NCBI GenBank assembly: GCA_036971615.1
Contig: JAYKKR010000027.1
Location: 434,001 to 498,000, forward strand
Length of the DNA stretch: 64,000 nucleotides
DNA from: Amyloporia xantha
Taxonomy: Eukaryota > Basidiomycota > Agaricomycetes > Polyporales > Adustoporiaceae
Reading direction: 5' to 3'
Shown here: one piece after another, positions 35,026-46,734 of the stretch
Numbering within the stretch: position 1 is the stretch's first letter
Layout of the letters: each line of letters opens with the position of its first letter
Translations under genes and position numbers: made by a program
The notes under the pieces: model-generated
What the model saw: the letters and a program-made list of their open reading frames with translations, nothing else
What the model was told of the DNA's origin: nothing
Databases searched by the model: none

Positions 35026-38000
35026 CTACTTACCGATGCTCATTCCAGTTCGACGAAGGGTATACTGAGCAGAGCAGGATCAGCTGTCAGTGCGCGTCGA
35101 ATTTAGCCCATGTCGTACCTCGAAATCGTCTCCAGCTACTATCAGATAGTCTCCGTGTACAAGGGTAATGAACAATGAATCTTTTGAGGTATCTGGTTTA
35201 TTATGGACAGTAGCACCATTTTTCTGCAAAGCTACGGTCGAGGCATCGGTGACTGTAGTAGGCATGAGGTCGGGCTCTTCGTGTTCCTCATCAGCTTCAA
35301 TCATGATATCGTCCTCATTGTTGACATCCCTATCAGACATGTGAACGGGAATGTCCTCAATCAGCTCTGGATCGACGGAAATTTCAGGATGGCTATTGGC
35401 CTCTTCGGGTTGTGCTTGGGTCGGAGAGTGAGACTTCGGTATAAGGAGGAGCTCTACGTCTGCGCCCAGGCACAAAAGTACCACAGGCGACTTCTTCGCA
35501 GGTAGCATGCAGCCCTGCAAAACCATGGTTTGCTTCATCGCTGATGACTAGACGGAATACATACCTTCCTGGAGCCTGGCTTGATCCATGCAAGCACAGT
35601 CATCCGATCAATATGACATTGTACACCCATCCCTGCTGCATCGCATGCACGTTGCATGAACGTTCTCGCAAAATTTATGCAAGGAGGAGCATCAGCCCAG
35701 AGGGTCGTAAATGGGTCATCATTGAAACCGGAACCTGCAGTATATGTGTAGTAGGATCCTGTCAACTCGAGCAAACTAGAATGAGCAGAGCAAATATTCA
35801 AGTGAAGAAACAACATACCAGCCGCCAAACCATTTTTCACTGTACGCCATACCAGCTCGACCTCTAACTGAAGGTCTCGGAATAGTCGATTCGGTGCCGA
35901 CTGTAGTTTTCTTGCGTTACACGTGAAAAGATGTCGGACGACGATCAGGTCCGAATAACAGTATGTGAACATACTGGGACCTTCTGCGGATGCCGCTGAG
36001 GTCGAGTTGACACACTGTGGGGGCCTATCCCAAGGCCACGCTGTCGGTGCTGTGAGATTGTGGTTGCGGACGTATTCGATAGCTATTGGGGGAATGCGAT
36101 TCGCGGTCTATTCGAAGTTGATTTAGCGCGTATGGTCTGCACGCCTGAAGGCCTGGTGCGCCTTGTTCACAGACGATGTACACACCTGACAGCCATCGCA
36201 TTTCTGTGATCGCAGATTGCGCAAGACATTTAGTTTACCACAACACTGACAATGCCATCCCGCACACTGGATCACCTCAGTCCCACTTTGGAACTCAGCG
36301 GTTGACATCGCATTGGCCGCGATGAGAGAAAGCGGAAGTAGAGTGAAAGGCATCTCGACATCAGAACCTGAGTCCCCTCCGCTTGTGTCAACAACATCGG
36401 TGGGCGTCCACCATGGCGCGTGACCATTTGGCGGGTCGAGCAGCTCGCCGCCCGGGGTCCACTCAAGTTTGAACCGCCACCGTACTTGCCCGCTTTTCGA
36501 GCAATTGAGCAGCTGCGACGACTTGAGGCCGTCCGTCGATGTCACCCAAACTTCAGAAATGTCCCAGAAGCCCAAGTAGGCCACACCGTAGTTCGAAGGG
36601 AGGGAAAACGGTGCAAGGGAGGAGTCATTGCATAACAGAATACTGACGGGAATGCATGTAATATGGCTTCTGATCATAGCTTTGATTTCCGGAGGCCACC
36701 AGTCAGGCACAAGTGGTAAGTCCTGCGTGGCGCGAGACCAGCACAGAAATGCAGGCTCGTCTTCGATACCCGGAATAATCATACTATCATCATCCGGCAA
36801 AGTGATGATTCCATCATCATCACGTTGATTTGTGGCAGTTGGAATTGGCGCGACAAACGCGGGCGAAAGGGCGATGGCTTGTAATTCGGTACTACTTTCA
36901 GACATTTCAAGCGCAAGCAGATGCGTGCCATATCCAGAATTGAGTGCGACCGAACCAATATCGTCATCGCGATTATTCTGCTCGCAATCTTGAACTATCA
37001 TTCCAGGGGTTTGTAAACGCAAGTGAGGAAAGCTGCTGCCCGGCGCAGTTTTCTCCGCGCATGTATCGGCATCGTCAGCTTCGGCTGGAGGTGCTGGCGG
37101 AGGTACTGCGTAGACTTGTGTCAACACTCTAGACGGTGTTGTTGAATCAGAAGACTGCTTACTCTGTAGCACATTCTCAATCCCAACCTCGTAGTCCGAG
37201 CCCATGACCATGGGGCTGGGGCTGCGCGAGATCTCGCTGGCATGATGTTCAAGGCTGATCAAGCTCACGGCAGGTTGTTCAGTCTGATTTGGAGATATCA
37301 CTATCTCCATGGCATTAGAATCCGTCGGTTCAGAAAAGCCACCAACAACGATTTTAGAATCAAGCTCTGCTAGCTCATCCTCGTTCATGTCTGGATCCTT
37401 GTCTTCTTCTTCCCCAGACTGAGACGCCGGTGGCGGGAGTCTCCATGAGAACATTACGCTTTGCGGTGGTACGCCATGCTCATAGGACGATGGGGACAAA
37501 TGTTGAACATCCGAAACTTGCTCGCCATGCTCGGGCCGACCCGCGCAGCCACCGACGCAGCCGACCTGCGAACATATGCAGGCTTGCAGGATTCCCGAGG
37601 AGTCTCCACTATGTGGCATAGAAATCGCGTTCCACACACGCCATCTAGTTGGCCTGTCTCCGCAAGACGGCTGCTCGACAGAGGCGGAGATGACAAAGTC
37701 ACTGCCGTTATTTTCTGGTGGCGGTGAGAAGGAGATACTCTCTTCTCCGGGCTGAGGTGAGATATGGTACAAACCCGGGGCGTCTAGCTCTTGTAAAGCA
37801 GACGCTGACGGTTGATAGTCAGAAGATGACACAGGCGCGGGAACGGGTGTAACAGAGGAGTGGGAATAGCTGGGGTCAACATAGTTGATTTCGGAAGCTG
37901 AGTCGGGTAGTTGGGAACTCGAATCGACGGTTTGCGCCGATCCCACCTCCGCAGTTGCCGTTGCAGGGTCGGATACTAGTACATTATGGTTAAGCTGTCT

Positions 38001-39173
38001 AACCCTATTGAGGAAATTCAGACGGTTAATATCTCCTATGAAAGGAGGAAGGGATTTAGACTAACATAGACAGTTCTATTACCTTCCCGCCATCCCAGGA
38101 ATCCGTGGGCCATGCGAGACCTTCGAGAAAAAGAACAGGGGTCGTGGTGCTTGCCCAGACGACGTTATTCACTTCTTGAGATAATGCTGGTATGATCTCG
38201 CGGAGCTCTTCCCTGCTCTGGATCAGGATAAGTGTAAAGCCTCAACGAAGTCGTGGACACTTACACTTGCCCATATACGGGGCAGACTAGCAGGAGGAGG
38301 AAGAGATCTGGTAATGCAGTCTTGCGGAGAAGGTGGGACGACGCGCCATAAAACATCGCCCTGGTCAGGTAATACCGATGCTAGGTAAGGTACAATCAGT
38401 GATAGTCAATTATCAGCCCGGCAAGTATTTGAAATACCTTTGCACCGCTTGCGAGAAACGGTGCTTTCCACCAGCACTTCGTTTCTTCTTAAAGGCCTGT
38501 AGCAGCGGAGTACTAATTTTCTTGAAACTACGAACGCCCTTGAATTGTAGTTTTCGAGTGGACCGCTTCTGTTGGATTTGCCCATTCTTTTTCTGCAGAC
38601 GAATGCGCATGTTCTTCGCTCCCTTGCGGGAAGTGGGAACGGCGCCAAAGACGGCTGTAGAGATAGAACCGAGCTGCGCTGGCTCAGCGGCTGCTTTTCC
38701 AACGAGATTGTAAATGCTGCATAGCTCACCTGTTTGCGAGGTCTCAGCGATCGTGTACTCTGTCCGGGCGCGTCCACATCGACGACTACCTCCTGCGGCT
38801 TGATCTGTGCACCACGGCGGGGTGCCTTAGGCCCTTGCAGTTCCACATAGCCTGAGTCCGACACGATGCACAGTTGTCCAAGCCTTTGACATCTCGCGCA
38901 AGCCGGGCGCCCTCGTGTGCATGCTTGCTTCATACCTTGGCAATAGCGGCATCGAGGTGCAACCACATACCTCCCCGACTCCCGAGTTCCCCCGCCATCG
39001 CCACCTGTATTCGATGGGATAAAGAAAATATAAATGGGCTCGATACGCTCGTCATAAGCTTTGGGCAGAAATGATGGGCGACAAATAGATACATCCCAAG
39101 CTAGAGCGTACGCTGGGATGAGTTCGCCGACAGCAGGATTGGGTCGACCTCTCGCGAGAAGTGAATTTGCCAT
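35026..39173 (-). CDS. Large nuclear protein: Zn2Cys6-type finger, basic region, disordered linker and dioxygenase-like C-terminus
   Basis: About ten exons from ATG at 39173; roughly 1,100 residues. Exon 1 (39173-38730) has RCRYCQGMKQACTRG then ACARCQRLGQLC, a Cys spacing of 2-6-6-2-6 that fits a Zn2Cys6 cluster. Exon 2 (38673-38438) is strongly basic (KKNGQIQQKRSTRK). Later exons give DVLWRVVPPSPQDC and VVWASTTTPVLFLEGLAWP. The exon within 36123-37946 is long, acidic and Ser/Pro-rich; it holds WWPPEIKAMI and a CHCQCCGKLN-like Cys cluster (WHCQCCGKL…KCDGC). The end includes GSYYTYTAGSGFNDDPF, CHIDRMTVLAWI (an HxD), LVHGDYLIVAGDDFE and YTLRRTGMSI. These last blocks resemble a family common in Agaricomycetes with an AlkB/2-oxoglutarate-dioxygenase-like C-terminus. 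I do not see the second metal-binding His in its usual place, so catalysis is unproven. A chromatin or DNA-linked role is inference. Confidence 0.65.
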
Positions 39174-40770
39174 AGTCGCCGAGCTTTATTAAAACTGATT
39201 TGAACGGATGTGTTGTTCGTGCCAAAAGAAAGCTGCGAACAAGACGCTCCTCCCTCAAATAGCCAGATTATAACAAGGACATGACGGCTTCACCGAATGG
39301 CAATGAGTTGAATTCAGAAATCAGCGCGTATTGTGGTTGTCTCAGTGCCAACAATGCTCTTGTCTCTCTTGTAAAAAGAGGACCGGGCAATGCTCACAGA
39401 GACTCAGAAACAAGCATAGAGTGGGCGTCTAACCGAGACTGGCACCGACGGCATCACGTCTGAGTCGCTCATGCACTTGATCTCGCCCATTACCGTGGAT
39501 TCCATGTCTCCGTCGTCTGGCTTCAGCAGTTCTAGCGACAAATAACACGCCGGTCTCTCGCTTCGTTTATTTTTTTCTCTATGCTGGTTGCTCGCTTGTC
39601 TGACGCGAAGTTTTCTCATCTATTGCCTCAGCGATGCACTTTATTCCAAAGATTATGTGGACTTCAAGCAGTGCGAGTTCCAGATAACGAGCACATGCGA
39701 ACTGGAGCAATGAATTGAAAGAAGATATAATGTTTTTGCGTGCTTCGCATGGACACGCGAGAAAGAGGCCAATTCTCCTCGAAATTTCTTGCCAGCTGGT
39801 TGAGTCAGTTAGGGAGCCTCGGGCGATGCTTACTTTTCTTATGGCTTAGTTGCCTTCGGATTGTTTTCTTTGTGGTACGTTCAATTGTCACTCCTAGACT
39901 GTTCAATTTGTGATGTGAATCACTATGTTGTATTAGGAATAGAACATGGACGATCACGCTGTCGATGGTCAGAATTGTCCCATCAGTGCACTTGATTTTT
40001 GGGCTTTACGAGTAGGATGCTATTCTGATATAAACCTACTTTTATCAGCTATTCTCCAAACCGTTCTGGTGGATACTTAGGTGAGCAAATGTGTCTTGAA
40101 CCTAAGCCGTGGACATCGAAGTCAGCTCCAATGTCACTCATGGGCGAAATGTTTATTTTACGTGAAATTCGCTTGTCTACTTCTCATATAATATCAATGT
40201 GCTCATTTATAGACGCTAACCGCTCTTGAACCAGGAGCTAGAGGCTAATTGCTTGTGTCAATGGACCCGTGCAGTGGCAATTGGCTGTAGGGCATGTATT
40301 CCTGCGTATTTTCCTATCACATGCATATATGACTTGGTCAGAAATCATTCTCCTCATTACCGAAGGAGTGCAGGTCTATGTCGGAACGATCTCCTCGTGG
40401 CATCGAGCCGTAGCAGAAATTCTGCAGTGGAGGTTCGACGAGACTACCGCCTGCGGTCCCTATGCGCGCGAGGGCTGTTCTCATTCTGGTAGGTTTTGCA
40501 TCCCTCTCGACTGCATCACTGGCGCCCGTCTAACGTCCAGGGCTCCCGAGTCAAGGCGGGACGACTTCTCCTACCATGAGGATTAACGGGCAATTGAGGT
40601 GTTCAGGTCGCTAGAGTTCATTGTTTCCGTGCCTCTGTCTCTCAATGTATGTATATTCGAGTTTCAGAGAATAATACATAGTTGGACAACCGATTTCGTA
40701 AGGCGAATTGGTCGAAGTGCGGGTGTTGCACTGCCAATTCGCGGCACTTTGTCTCCACACACTTCCCAAC
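39174..40770. other. Divergent intergenic region, about 1.6 kb, no supported gene
   Basis: Upstream region of the Zn2Cys6 gene (left) and the RCC1-PHD gene (right). Relatively AT-rich with short frames only; no repeats or RNA genes noticed. Confidence 0.5.
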
Positions 40771-43298
40771 ATGAGCTCTCCAGGCTCTACCGGGCACAAC
40801 GACAGCTCCGCCTCCAACCATGAACTACAGTGGGGACGAGGTACTGTTGTTCCTGTAAAACCGAAAAGACTTTGAGACTAAACCTGTTTACACCCTTGGT
40901 GCTACAGTCTTGCTATGCGGCGGTACTGATTGGTGCGTTCGGGCGCGTCGTCGACACCGGCCTGTTCGATGTCGACGCGTCACGCAAGCTCGTCACTCCA
41001 TTTCTCCTTGATACTAATCGTGGTCTCTCTCCAGGCCAAGACTAGGTCGCAAGGAACGCGGCGGGGGAGGTAAAAAAGCGCCAGAGGGCGAAACTCCGTG
41101 AGTGATCTGAAGGCCCGCCTTCTGTGCGGAGTGCTGAACCACGTCGCATCCCGCAGGGGTCCCGACCTTCTTGAACCTCATATTCTACGGTCGCTCAGCA
41201 ATGTCAAGGCAGCCTCGATACACACGTCCTGTGTTGGGTGTCACGTCGTCGTCCTCGATCTTGACGGAGTAGCGTGGTTGTTCGGTAGGAACGAGCGCGC
41301 TGCGTTGGGTGTTGCGGGTGTCGACGCGATCTCCGAGAACGCGCCAAGACGGTTGACGGCTCAGGAGCTGGGAGCATCGAAGGAGACACGCTTTGTACAC
41401 GCTGCTTGTGGTAAGAATCATACGTTGTTGGTCGGGAGCGGAGGGCAATTGTGGACGACAGGTGGAAATCAGCACGGACAAGTGAGTGAGATAGTCGCGT
41501 GCGGCCCGAACGGTGACTGAAAGAAGCCGCTTCATTGCAGTGCGGACACCCTGCTTGCCCTGAAATTCCTTCTTTCAAGCTCGTCAATGGTCCGAAGCAC
41601 GGGGGTGCCAAAGAGAATGTAGTAAAGGCTGCCGCGGGTGTCACCTTTTCGATTGTTCTCACCGAAAGCGGCAAAGGTGAAATACAGCATTTCTTTGTTA
41701 GTCATGTTTTCTGATCGAGTCTGCATGAAAGTGTTTGCGTTTGGCAGCGGCGAACACGGTCAACTGGGGAACGGTAAGACTGGAGAACATATTGTCACCG
41801 CAGGGAAGACTGCGTTTGACCTTGAATGGGACCCTAGTATGTTACCTTCTTTAATCCCGACTTGGTGCTGAACGATCAAACTTGTAGTACCTGTAAAGGG
41901 GCTGGATGACAAGAAAATTGTTCAGATTGCTTGTGGTCAACAGCACAGCGTAGCTCTTGATGTAGAAGGGTATGTATGTTGTTAACATGTCTTATGTCTG
42001 ACTCAAGTCGGTCTCTTCCTGCAGGATTGTGTATGTGTGGGGATATAACGGATACTGTCGCTTAGGTTTAGGTGATCAAAAAGATGCACTCATCCCTAAA
42101 GTGGTCCCTCAGGTAAACTCAACACTCAAAATGCTGATGGTCTGTCTTGACGTCTGCTTTGAAAGTTTGCTGGACCGAAAGCAGCAACAATGGGTGCCGA
42201 AGTTGTGGCCGGCCCTTCTAATACAGTTGTCATTGACAATCAAAGGATGTTTTGGATGGCCGGGAAGGTATGTTTTCCTCTCCTTTCCATCATACCAGAA
42301 GCTGACACCTGCTAGTGGAAAAATACAGGAGATGGTTGTTTCTTTGCTTTCCGCTCCTCAACCCCACGCTGATATCGTTCTTAGGATCTGGGGGCCAGCC
42401 ATACTCTTCTTTCCGCTACATGCAGGACATCTCGTACGTCTACTCATTGATACAGTATCCCTGCCTGTTTAATTGTCCTTATCAGGGCATGTAAGATCAC
42501 GCACGCTAACTGTGGAGGTGTCACGCACTGGGCTCTTGCGCCTGATGATGATGGCAGTGTCATGACCATTGCATTTGGTCAGGGTGCGGCCAATGGTGCG
42601 CTCCAGTCATTTTCATTGGCGATAGTCGAATGTGACCGAAACCTTTTCTAGGGGAGCTTGGACTGGGTCCAGATGAAGCCAAGAGCGCCACGAAGCCCAT
42701 TCGTAACCAGCCTCTCATTGGAATTGACGTCTTCCAGTATGGTGTCCCTTTTGCCTATGTGCATCATTTCATAATCCTGGGTCTTTAGAATTGCGGGCGC
42801 CCAGAACACGACGTTCATGCTTGCAAAACCGAACGAGAAACTTTCCGACCTGCCTAGGCATCCAGTCGATGTCGATCCACCGCAAGCTTGCATAGTGTGC
42901 AGTATCGACAAGGGCGATGACGCTGCGCTTCTGGAATGCGAGAAGGTGCGCCCCTGGTGTGGTTTCCAATTTAGTGAACAACTTCTCAGGGACGTCTTAG
43001 TGTGACCACCCGTACCACCTGGAGTGCCTAGACCCCCCTTTGGATGCAGTACCGGAAGGAGAATGGTTCTGTCCTGACTGTGAGAGGGACCCTGGTGCAC
43101 CAGTCGGGCCAGAAGCTGTGAAGGCAGCCAGCAAATCCAAGGGCAAGGCAGCAGAAGGGGAACCAGCCCCGAAAGTGGGACAGAAGCGAAAAGCACCAGT
43201 GAAAACTACATCTGCAGGCAAGCACGCCCCTGTTCAGTCACAGACATTTTATTAAGGCTCAATCTGTTTTGCCAGCAGCCTCAAAACGGAGAAAGTGA
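40771..43298 (+). CDS. RCC1-repeat protein with C-terminal PHD finger (RCC2-like)
   Basis: Many short exons: 40771-40840, 40908-40932, 41035-41097, 41157-41481, 41541 onward. The start is [15 protein letters not shown] and runs into [17 protein letters not shown]1-type blades follow: [84 protein letters not shown]. This order is close to RCC2/TD-60. After the propeller a PHD finger appears: [20 protein letters not shown], then [15 protein letters not shown] and WFCPDCE, a full C4-H-C3 set. The tail is basic (KRKAP). Animal RCC2 lacks a PHD finger. The best-fitting last intron (43218-43278) begins with GC and gives the end SKRRK; without it the frame stops at 43255. A nuclear histone-reading role is likely. 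Confidence 0.85.
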
Positions 43299-43682
43299 CA
43301 TAATGACGCCTAAGGCTGGTCTCCTCCTGTTTATTTTCGATCTCCCCGACCCGCTATGGCGATACGATGTATGCTTAGTGGAGCTACAGGCAGTTCTTTC
43401 CACACGTCGCTGTCAAATTTCTTCCTTTCCCTTGTTGTGTCATAAGCAGGGCGGCTCATCCGCGCTGTACCGCCATTAGGTATATACTTCTCTAATTTGT
43501 CGATATTTGGGTACCTCGTTGGATACAAATAAGATGTCAACGACATGCATTGCGAGCGAGTCTAAAGGTATGGTTCTTCAAGTATAGTCATGACTCCCGT
43601 TCTAGGTTCAATAGTTTCGGTAAGTAAAGAAGGTACACGACGTTCGACAATCACACACCATGGTGCCCTCTCTATACATCAA
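43299..43682. other. Convergent 3' flanks
   Basis: This lies between the RCC1-PHD gene and the small minus-strand gene. Nothing recognised. Confidence 0.5.
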
Positions 43683-43898
43683 TCATATTCGTCCATGAGT
43701 GTCGCCTTCTTCGCTCAGAGCCTCTGCGAGTTTCTGCAGCTGTGCTGAGATAGTGGAGTCACCGCCGTTGGACGCCATTCTGCGACGGTCCTCGTACTGG
43801 ATCAGAAAATCGTTCAAGCGGGCACGAGTTGCCGACAGAGAAATTGACTGATATTGAGCGGCTTGAATTCGAAGTGGCGGCGTAATAGCGGCGTCCAT
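43683..43898 (-). CDS. Small predicted protein of 71 residues, unknown
   Basis: A single exon from ATG at 43898. The protein begins MDAAITPPLRIQAAQYQSIS and continues LSATRARLNDFLIQYEDRRR and TISAQLQKLAEALSEEGD. It is hydrophilic and mostly helical in character, with no signal peptide or membrane span. Composition and codon use look coding, and its start faces ERG9 across a 354-bp divergent promoter region. It may be a subunit of a larger complex, but I recognise no family. Confidence 0.5.
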   Translation of the reverse strand: MDAAITPPLRIQAAQYQSISLSATRARLNDFLIQYEDRRRMASNGGDSTISAQLQKLAEALSEEGDTHGRI

Positions 43899-44252
43899 AC
43901 TTGCATCAAATGAAGACTGCGCAAGCACGATTGGTGAGCCTGGGCAAGTGGCACGACACAAGAACCCACGAACAGCTTATCTATCAGACGAATGTATACA
44001 AGTTGCGAGATTGCGAGCGAGACTGTTCAATTCATACCCATGCCTGTCGAGGGAACGGAGAAGAGGCGAGGAACGCAACGCGGTTTGGTGTGGGGATCGC
44101 CTTCCAATCTCCCTCGTCACGCTTCGCTTGCATTTATATCGTACCACCCCGGACGGCTGCCCCTAGGCTCACCCCGGCCCCTTTCTTACGGCGTCCATAG
44201 TCTGTGTCCGTCCTCACAGCGTTAGGCCTATCCTATCGAAAACTGTAAAATA
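43899..44252. promoter_or_regulatory. Divergent promoter region of the 71-residue gene and ERG9
   Basis: No coding signal is seen. Both flanking genes start outward from this 354-bp stretch, so it should hold both core promoters. I see no clear TATA box; sterol-response elements were not identifiable by eye. Confidence 0.4.
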
Positions 44253-46070
44253 ATGGGCGCCCTCTCTATGCTCGTCTTGCTGCTCACGCACCCCCTCGAG
44301 TTTCGGACACTGATACAGTACAAACTTTGGCACGAAGGCACCCGTGACATCACTGCTCCCGACGAACATGCAAACTCAGGCTGGGACCGCAAGTCGATGC
44401 GAAGGAGTTGGGAACTTTTGGACATGACGAGCAGAAGTTTCGCGGGGGTCATTAGGGAGCTCGATGGTGAATTGGCCAGAGTGGTGAGTCTCCTAAGCAT
44501 GTCTCGGGGGAAATACGGCGCTTGCTGTTTAGTCAGGCCAAATGCCGTTCTGCTCGACGGCATTTGGATTTGTTTATTAGACCGCCTGTTCGGGTTTAGT
44601 GATGGCGGAATGCGCGCTGACCAGTCGTGCTATAGATCTGCTTGTTCTATCTAGTGTTGCGGGCACTAGATACTATCGAAGATGACATGACCTTGCCAGA
44701 CGAAAAGAAGCAACCCCTGCTGAGGTCTTTCCACGAGCATGCAGTGACCCCGGGCTGGACATTCACAGAGAGTGGTCCAGACGAAAAGGACAGACAACTT
44801 CTTGTCGAGTACAACGTTGTCACCGAGGAGACTCTCCGCCTAGATGCGAAGTACGCGTATCGGCTACTGAAGCTCATTATTAACTCAAGCTGATATTGTT
44901 CCACGTACAGGTATCGCGATGTCATCATCGACATTACGCAGAAGATGGAGACTGGGATGGCTGATTATGCGCACCGAGCAGCAACGACAGGGGAAGTGTA
45001 CGTCGAGAAAATATCTGACTACGACCTTTACTGCCACTACGTCGCCGGTCTCGTTGGGGAGGGTCTATCGCGACTCTGGTCTGCCTCTGGTAAAGAGGCG
45101 CCCTGGCTCGGCGAGCAACTCGAGCTTGCCAACTCGATGGGTCTTATGCTCCAGAAGACGAACATCATTCGTGATTACCGCGAGGACATGGAGGAGCGTC
45201 GGTTCTTCTGGCCACGAGAGATTTGGGGCCGGGAGATTTACGGGAAAGCTGTCGGCCGGCCCGCGTTCAAGGGCATGGAAGAGATGTGCCAGCCGGGCAA
45301 CGAGAAGCAGGCTCTGTGGGTGCAAAGCGCAATGGTGGTCGACGTACTTGGCCACGCCGTCGACTCGCTCGACTACCTTCGCCTATTGAAGCAGCAAAGC
45401 GTGTTCAACTTCTGTGCGATCCCGCAAACAATGGCGATTGCGACACTCTGTCTATGCTTTATGAACTACGAGATGTTCCAGCGGAATATCAAGATTCGCA
45501 AGGCCGAAGCAGCTTCTGTGCGTTGTGTCTGAATTTGTATGACTCGCGTTGACCTCAGTCTATTCGTAGCTGATTATGCGGTCGACCAACCCTCGGGATG
45601 TAGCATACATTTTCCGTGACTATGCTCGCAAGATTCACAGTAAAGCTGTCCCGGAGGATCCGAGCTTCTTGCAAATATCTGTCGCATGTGGCAAGGTAGG
45701 CACGCCTTCCTAATCCATCTTGGTCCGCGCTCATACTCTGTGCTCTCTGCTTCGTCAGATCGAGCAATGGTGTGAACACCACTACCCCTCTTTTGTCAGT
45801 GTCTCGAAAGGAGCATCGGGTAATGCCCAGCAGGTCTTCGACCCTTCGGACGCCCGTACGCAGATCGTGGAGCTCGCCCAGAAGCGGGACCGGCAAATAG
45901 TAGCTGAGAAGAAGCACGGTAATGGAACAACGAACGGCGCGGCGCAGAAGGCCCTGGGAGAAGACCCAGGCGACTTCAAGGAGATTCTCTTCTACGTGGG
46001 AGCTGCCTTCATCATTGTCATGCTGGTTGGCCTCGGCGCAGCCTGGCTCCTCATGCAATATTTTGAGTAG
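44253..46070 (+). CDS. ERG9: Squalene synthase (farnesyl-diphosphate farnesyltransferase)
   Basis: Five exons (44253-44483, 44636-44850, 44911-45517, 45570-45695, 45759-46070) give 496 residues, the usual fungal length. The first Asp-rich motif is in LVLRALDTIEDDM. The active-site segment DYDLYCHYVAGLVGEGLSRL follows, with the second Asp-rich motif in LQKTNIIRDYREDMEERRFF. FCAIPQTMAIATL lies further on. The C-terminus ends in a hydrophobic anchor (ILFYVGAAFIIVMLVGLGAA) that fixes the enzyme to the ER membrane. It joins two farnesyl diphosphates to squalene using NADPH, the first committed step to ergosterol and triterpenes. All catalytic motifs are intact and all introns are GT-AG. Confidence 0.95.
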
Positions 46071-46507
46071 ACTCTGGGATACTCGTAATCGGACTCGTTT
46101 ACTTAGTTCATGTACGCATACAATATACCTTGAATTAGTTCACGCTTGCAATGCTACCCATCGCTTCTTGCTTGTACCAGGCGCATTTGCTCTCTTGTGG
46201 ACAAGTTAGACTCCAAACAGTGTGTTCTCCAACGAAATTCGATGAAACTTTTAAACTTGTGTTCGCTGTATCTTTTAGAAAACAACCGTAACATTGTTAC
46301 AGATGTACAGAAAGGCAAGCAGCCTTGATCGAGTCGCTCGATCACATTAAATTAACGAGTCCTGAGTAAGCTGGTGACTGATATTCTCAAATCATTACAA
46401 AACTGTCGTATGCGAAAGAAGTACTAAAATTCTCAAAATCCTGCAACATCTGTGTCTCCCTAGACATGCGTTGTTACTAAGTATAGACACAGAGGAAGCA
46501 AAAATAT
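46071..46507. other. 3' flank of ERG9
   Basis: Moderately AT-rich and non-coding, up to the 3' end of the tRNA gene. No repeat seen. Confidence 0.5.
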
Positions 46508-46613
46508 GGGCCTGGCCGGGAATTGAACCCGGGACCTCCTCCAACGAATTACGTAAGCAGTGCAAGCTCACGTTAAACCCTAAGAAGGAATCATACTACT
46601 AGACCACCAGGCC
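46508..46613 (-). tRNA. tRNA-Pro(AGG) with a 34-nt intron
   Basis: Read on the minus strand from 46613. The acceptor stem GGCCTGG pairs perfectly with CCAGGCC followed by discriminator C. The D arm contains TGGTCTAGTAGTA, matching the A box. The anticodon loop is TT-AGG-G with anticodon AGG at 46581-46579. A 34-nt intron (46577-46544) sits one base after the anticodon, the canonical place. The anticodon stem is CCTTC/GGAGG with one G-U pair, and the T arm CCGGG-TTCAATT-CCCGG matches the B box. CCA is not encoded. The gene lies head-to-head with the TOR gene, 121 bp from its ATG. Confidence 0.93.
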
Positions 46614-46734
46614 ACATTACACGGGGAGTTAAAACTGGATATAATTTGCTGTATCCTCTTTTGGGCATCCTGGCCGCCCTAGCGAACATCCGCGAGCAGT
46701 ACAGTAACGGCTGAATCGTAGACTTCAGTCGACC

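Noticed and set aside
43218..43255. Read-through end of the RCC1-PHD gene
   Set aside because: Kept only as an alternative; the spliced SKRRK end fits a basic nuclear C-terminus better.
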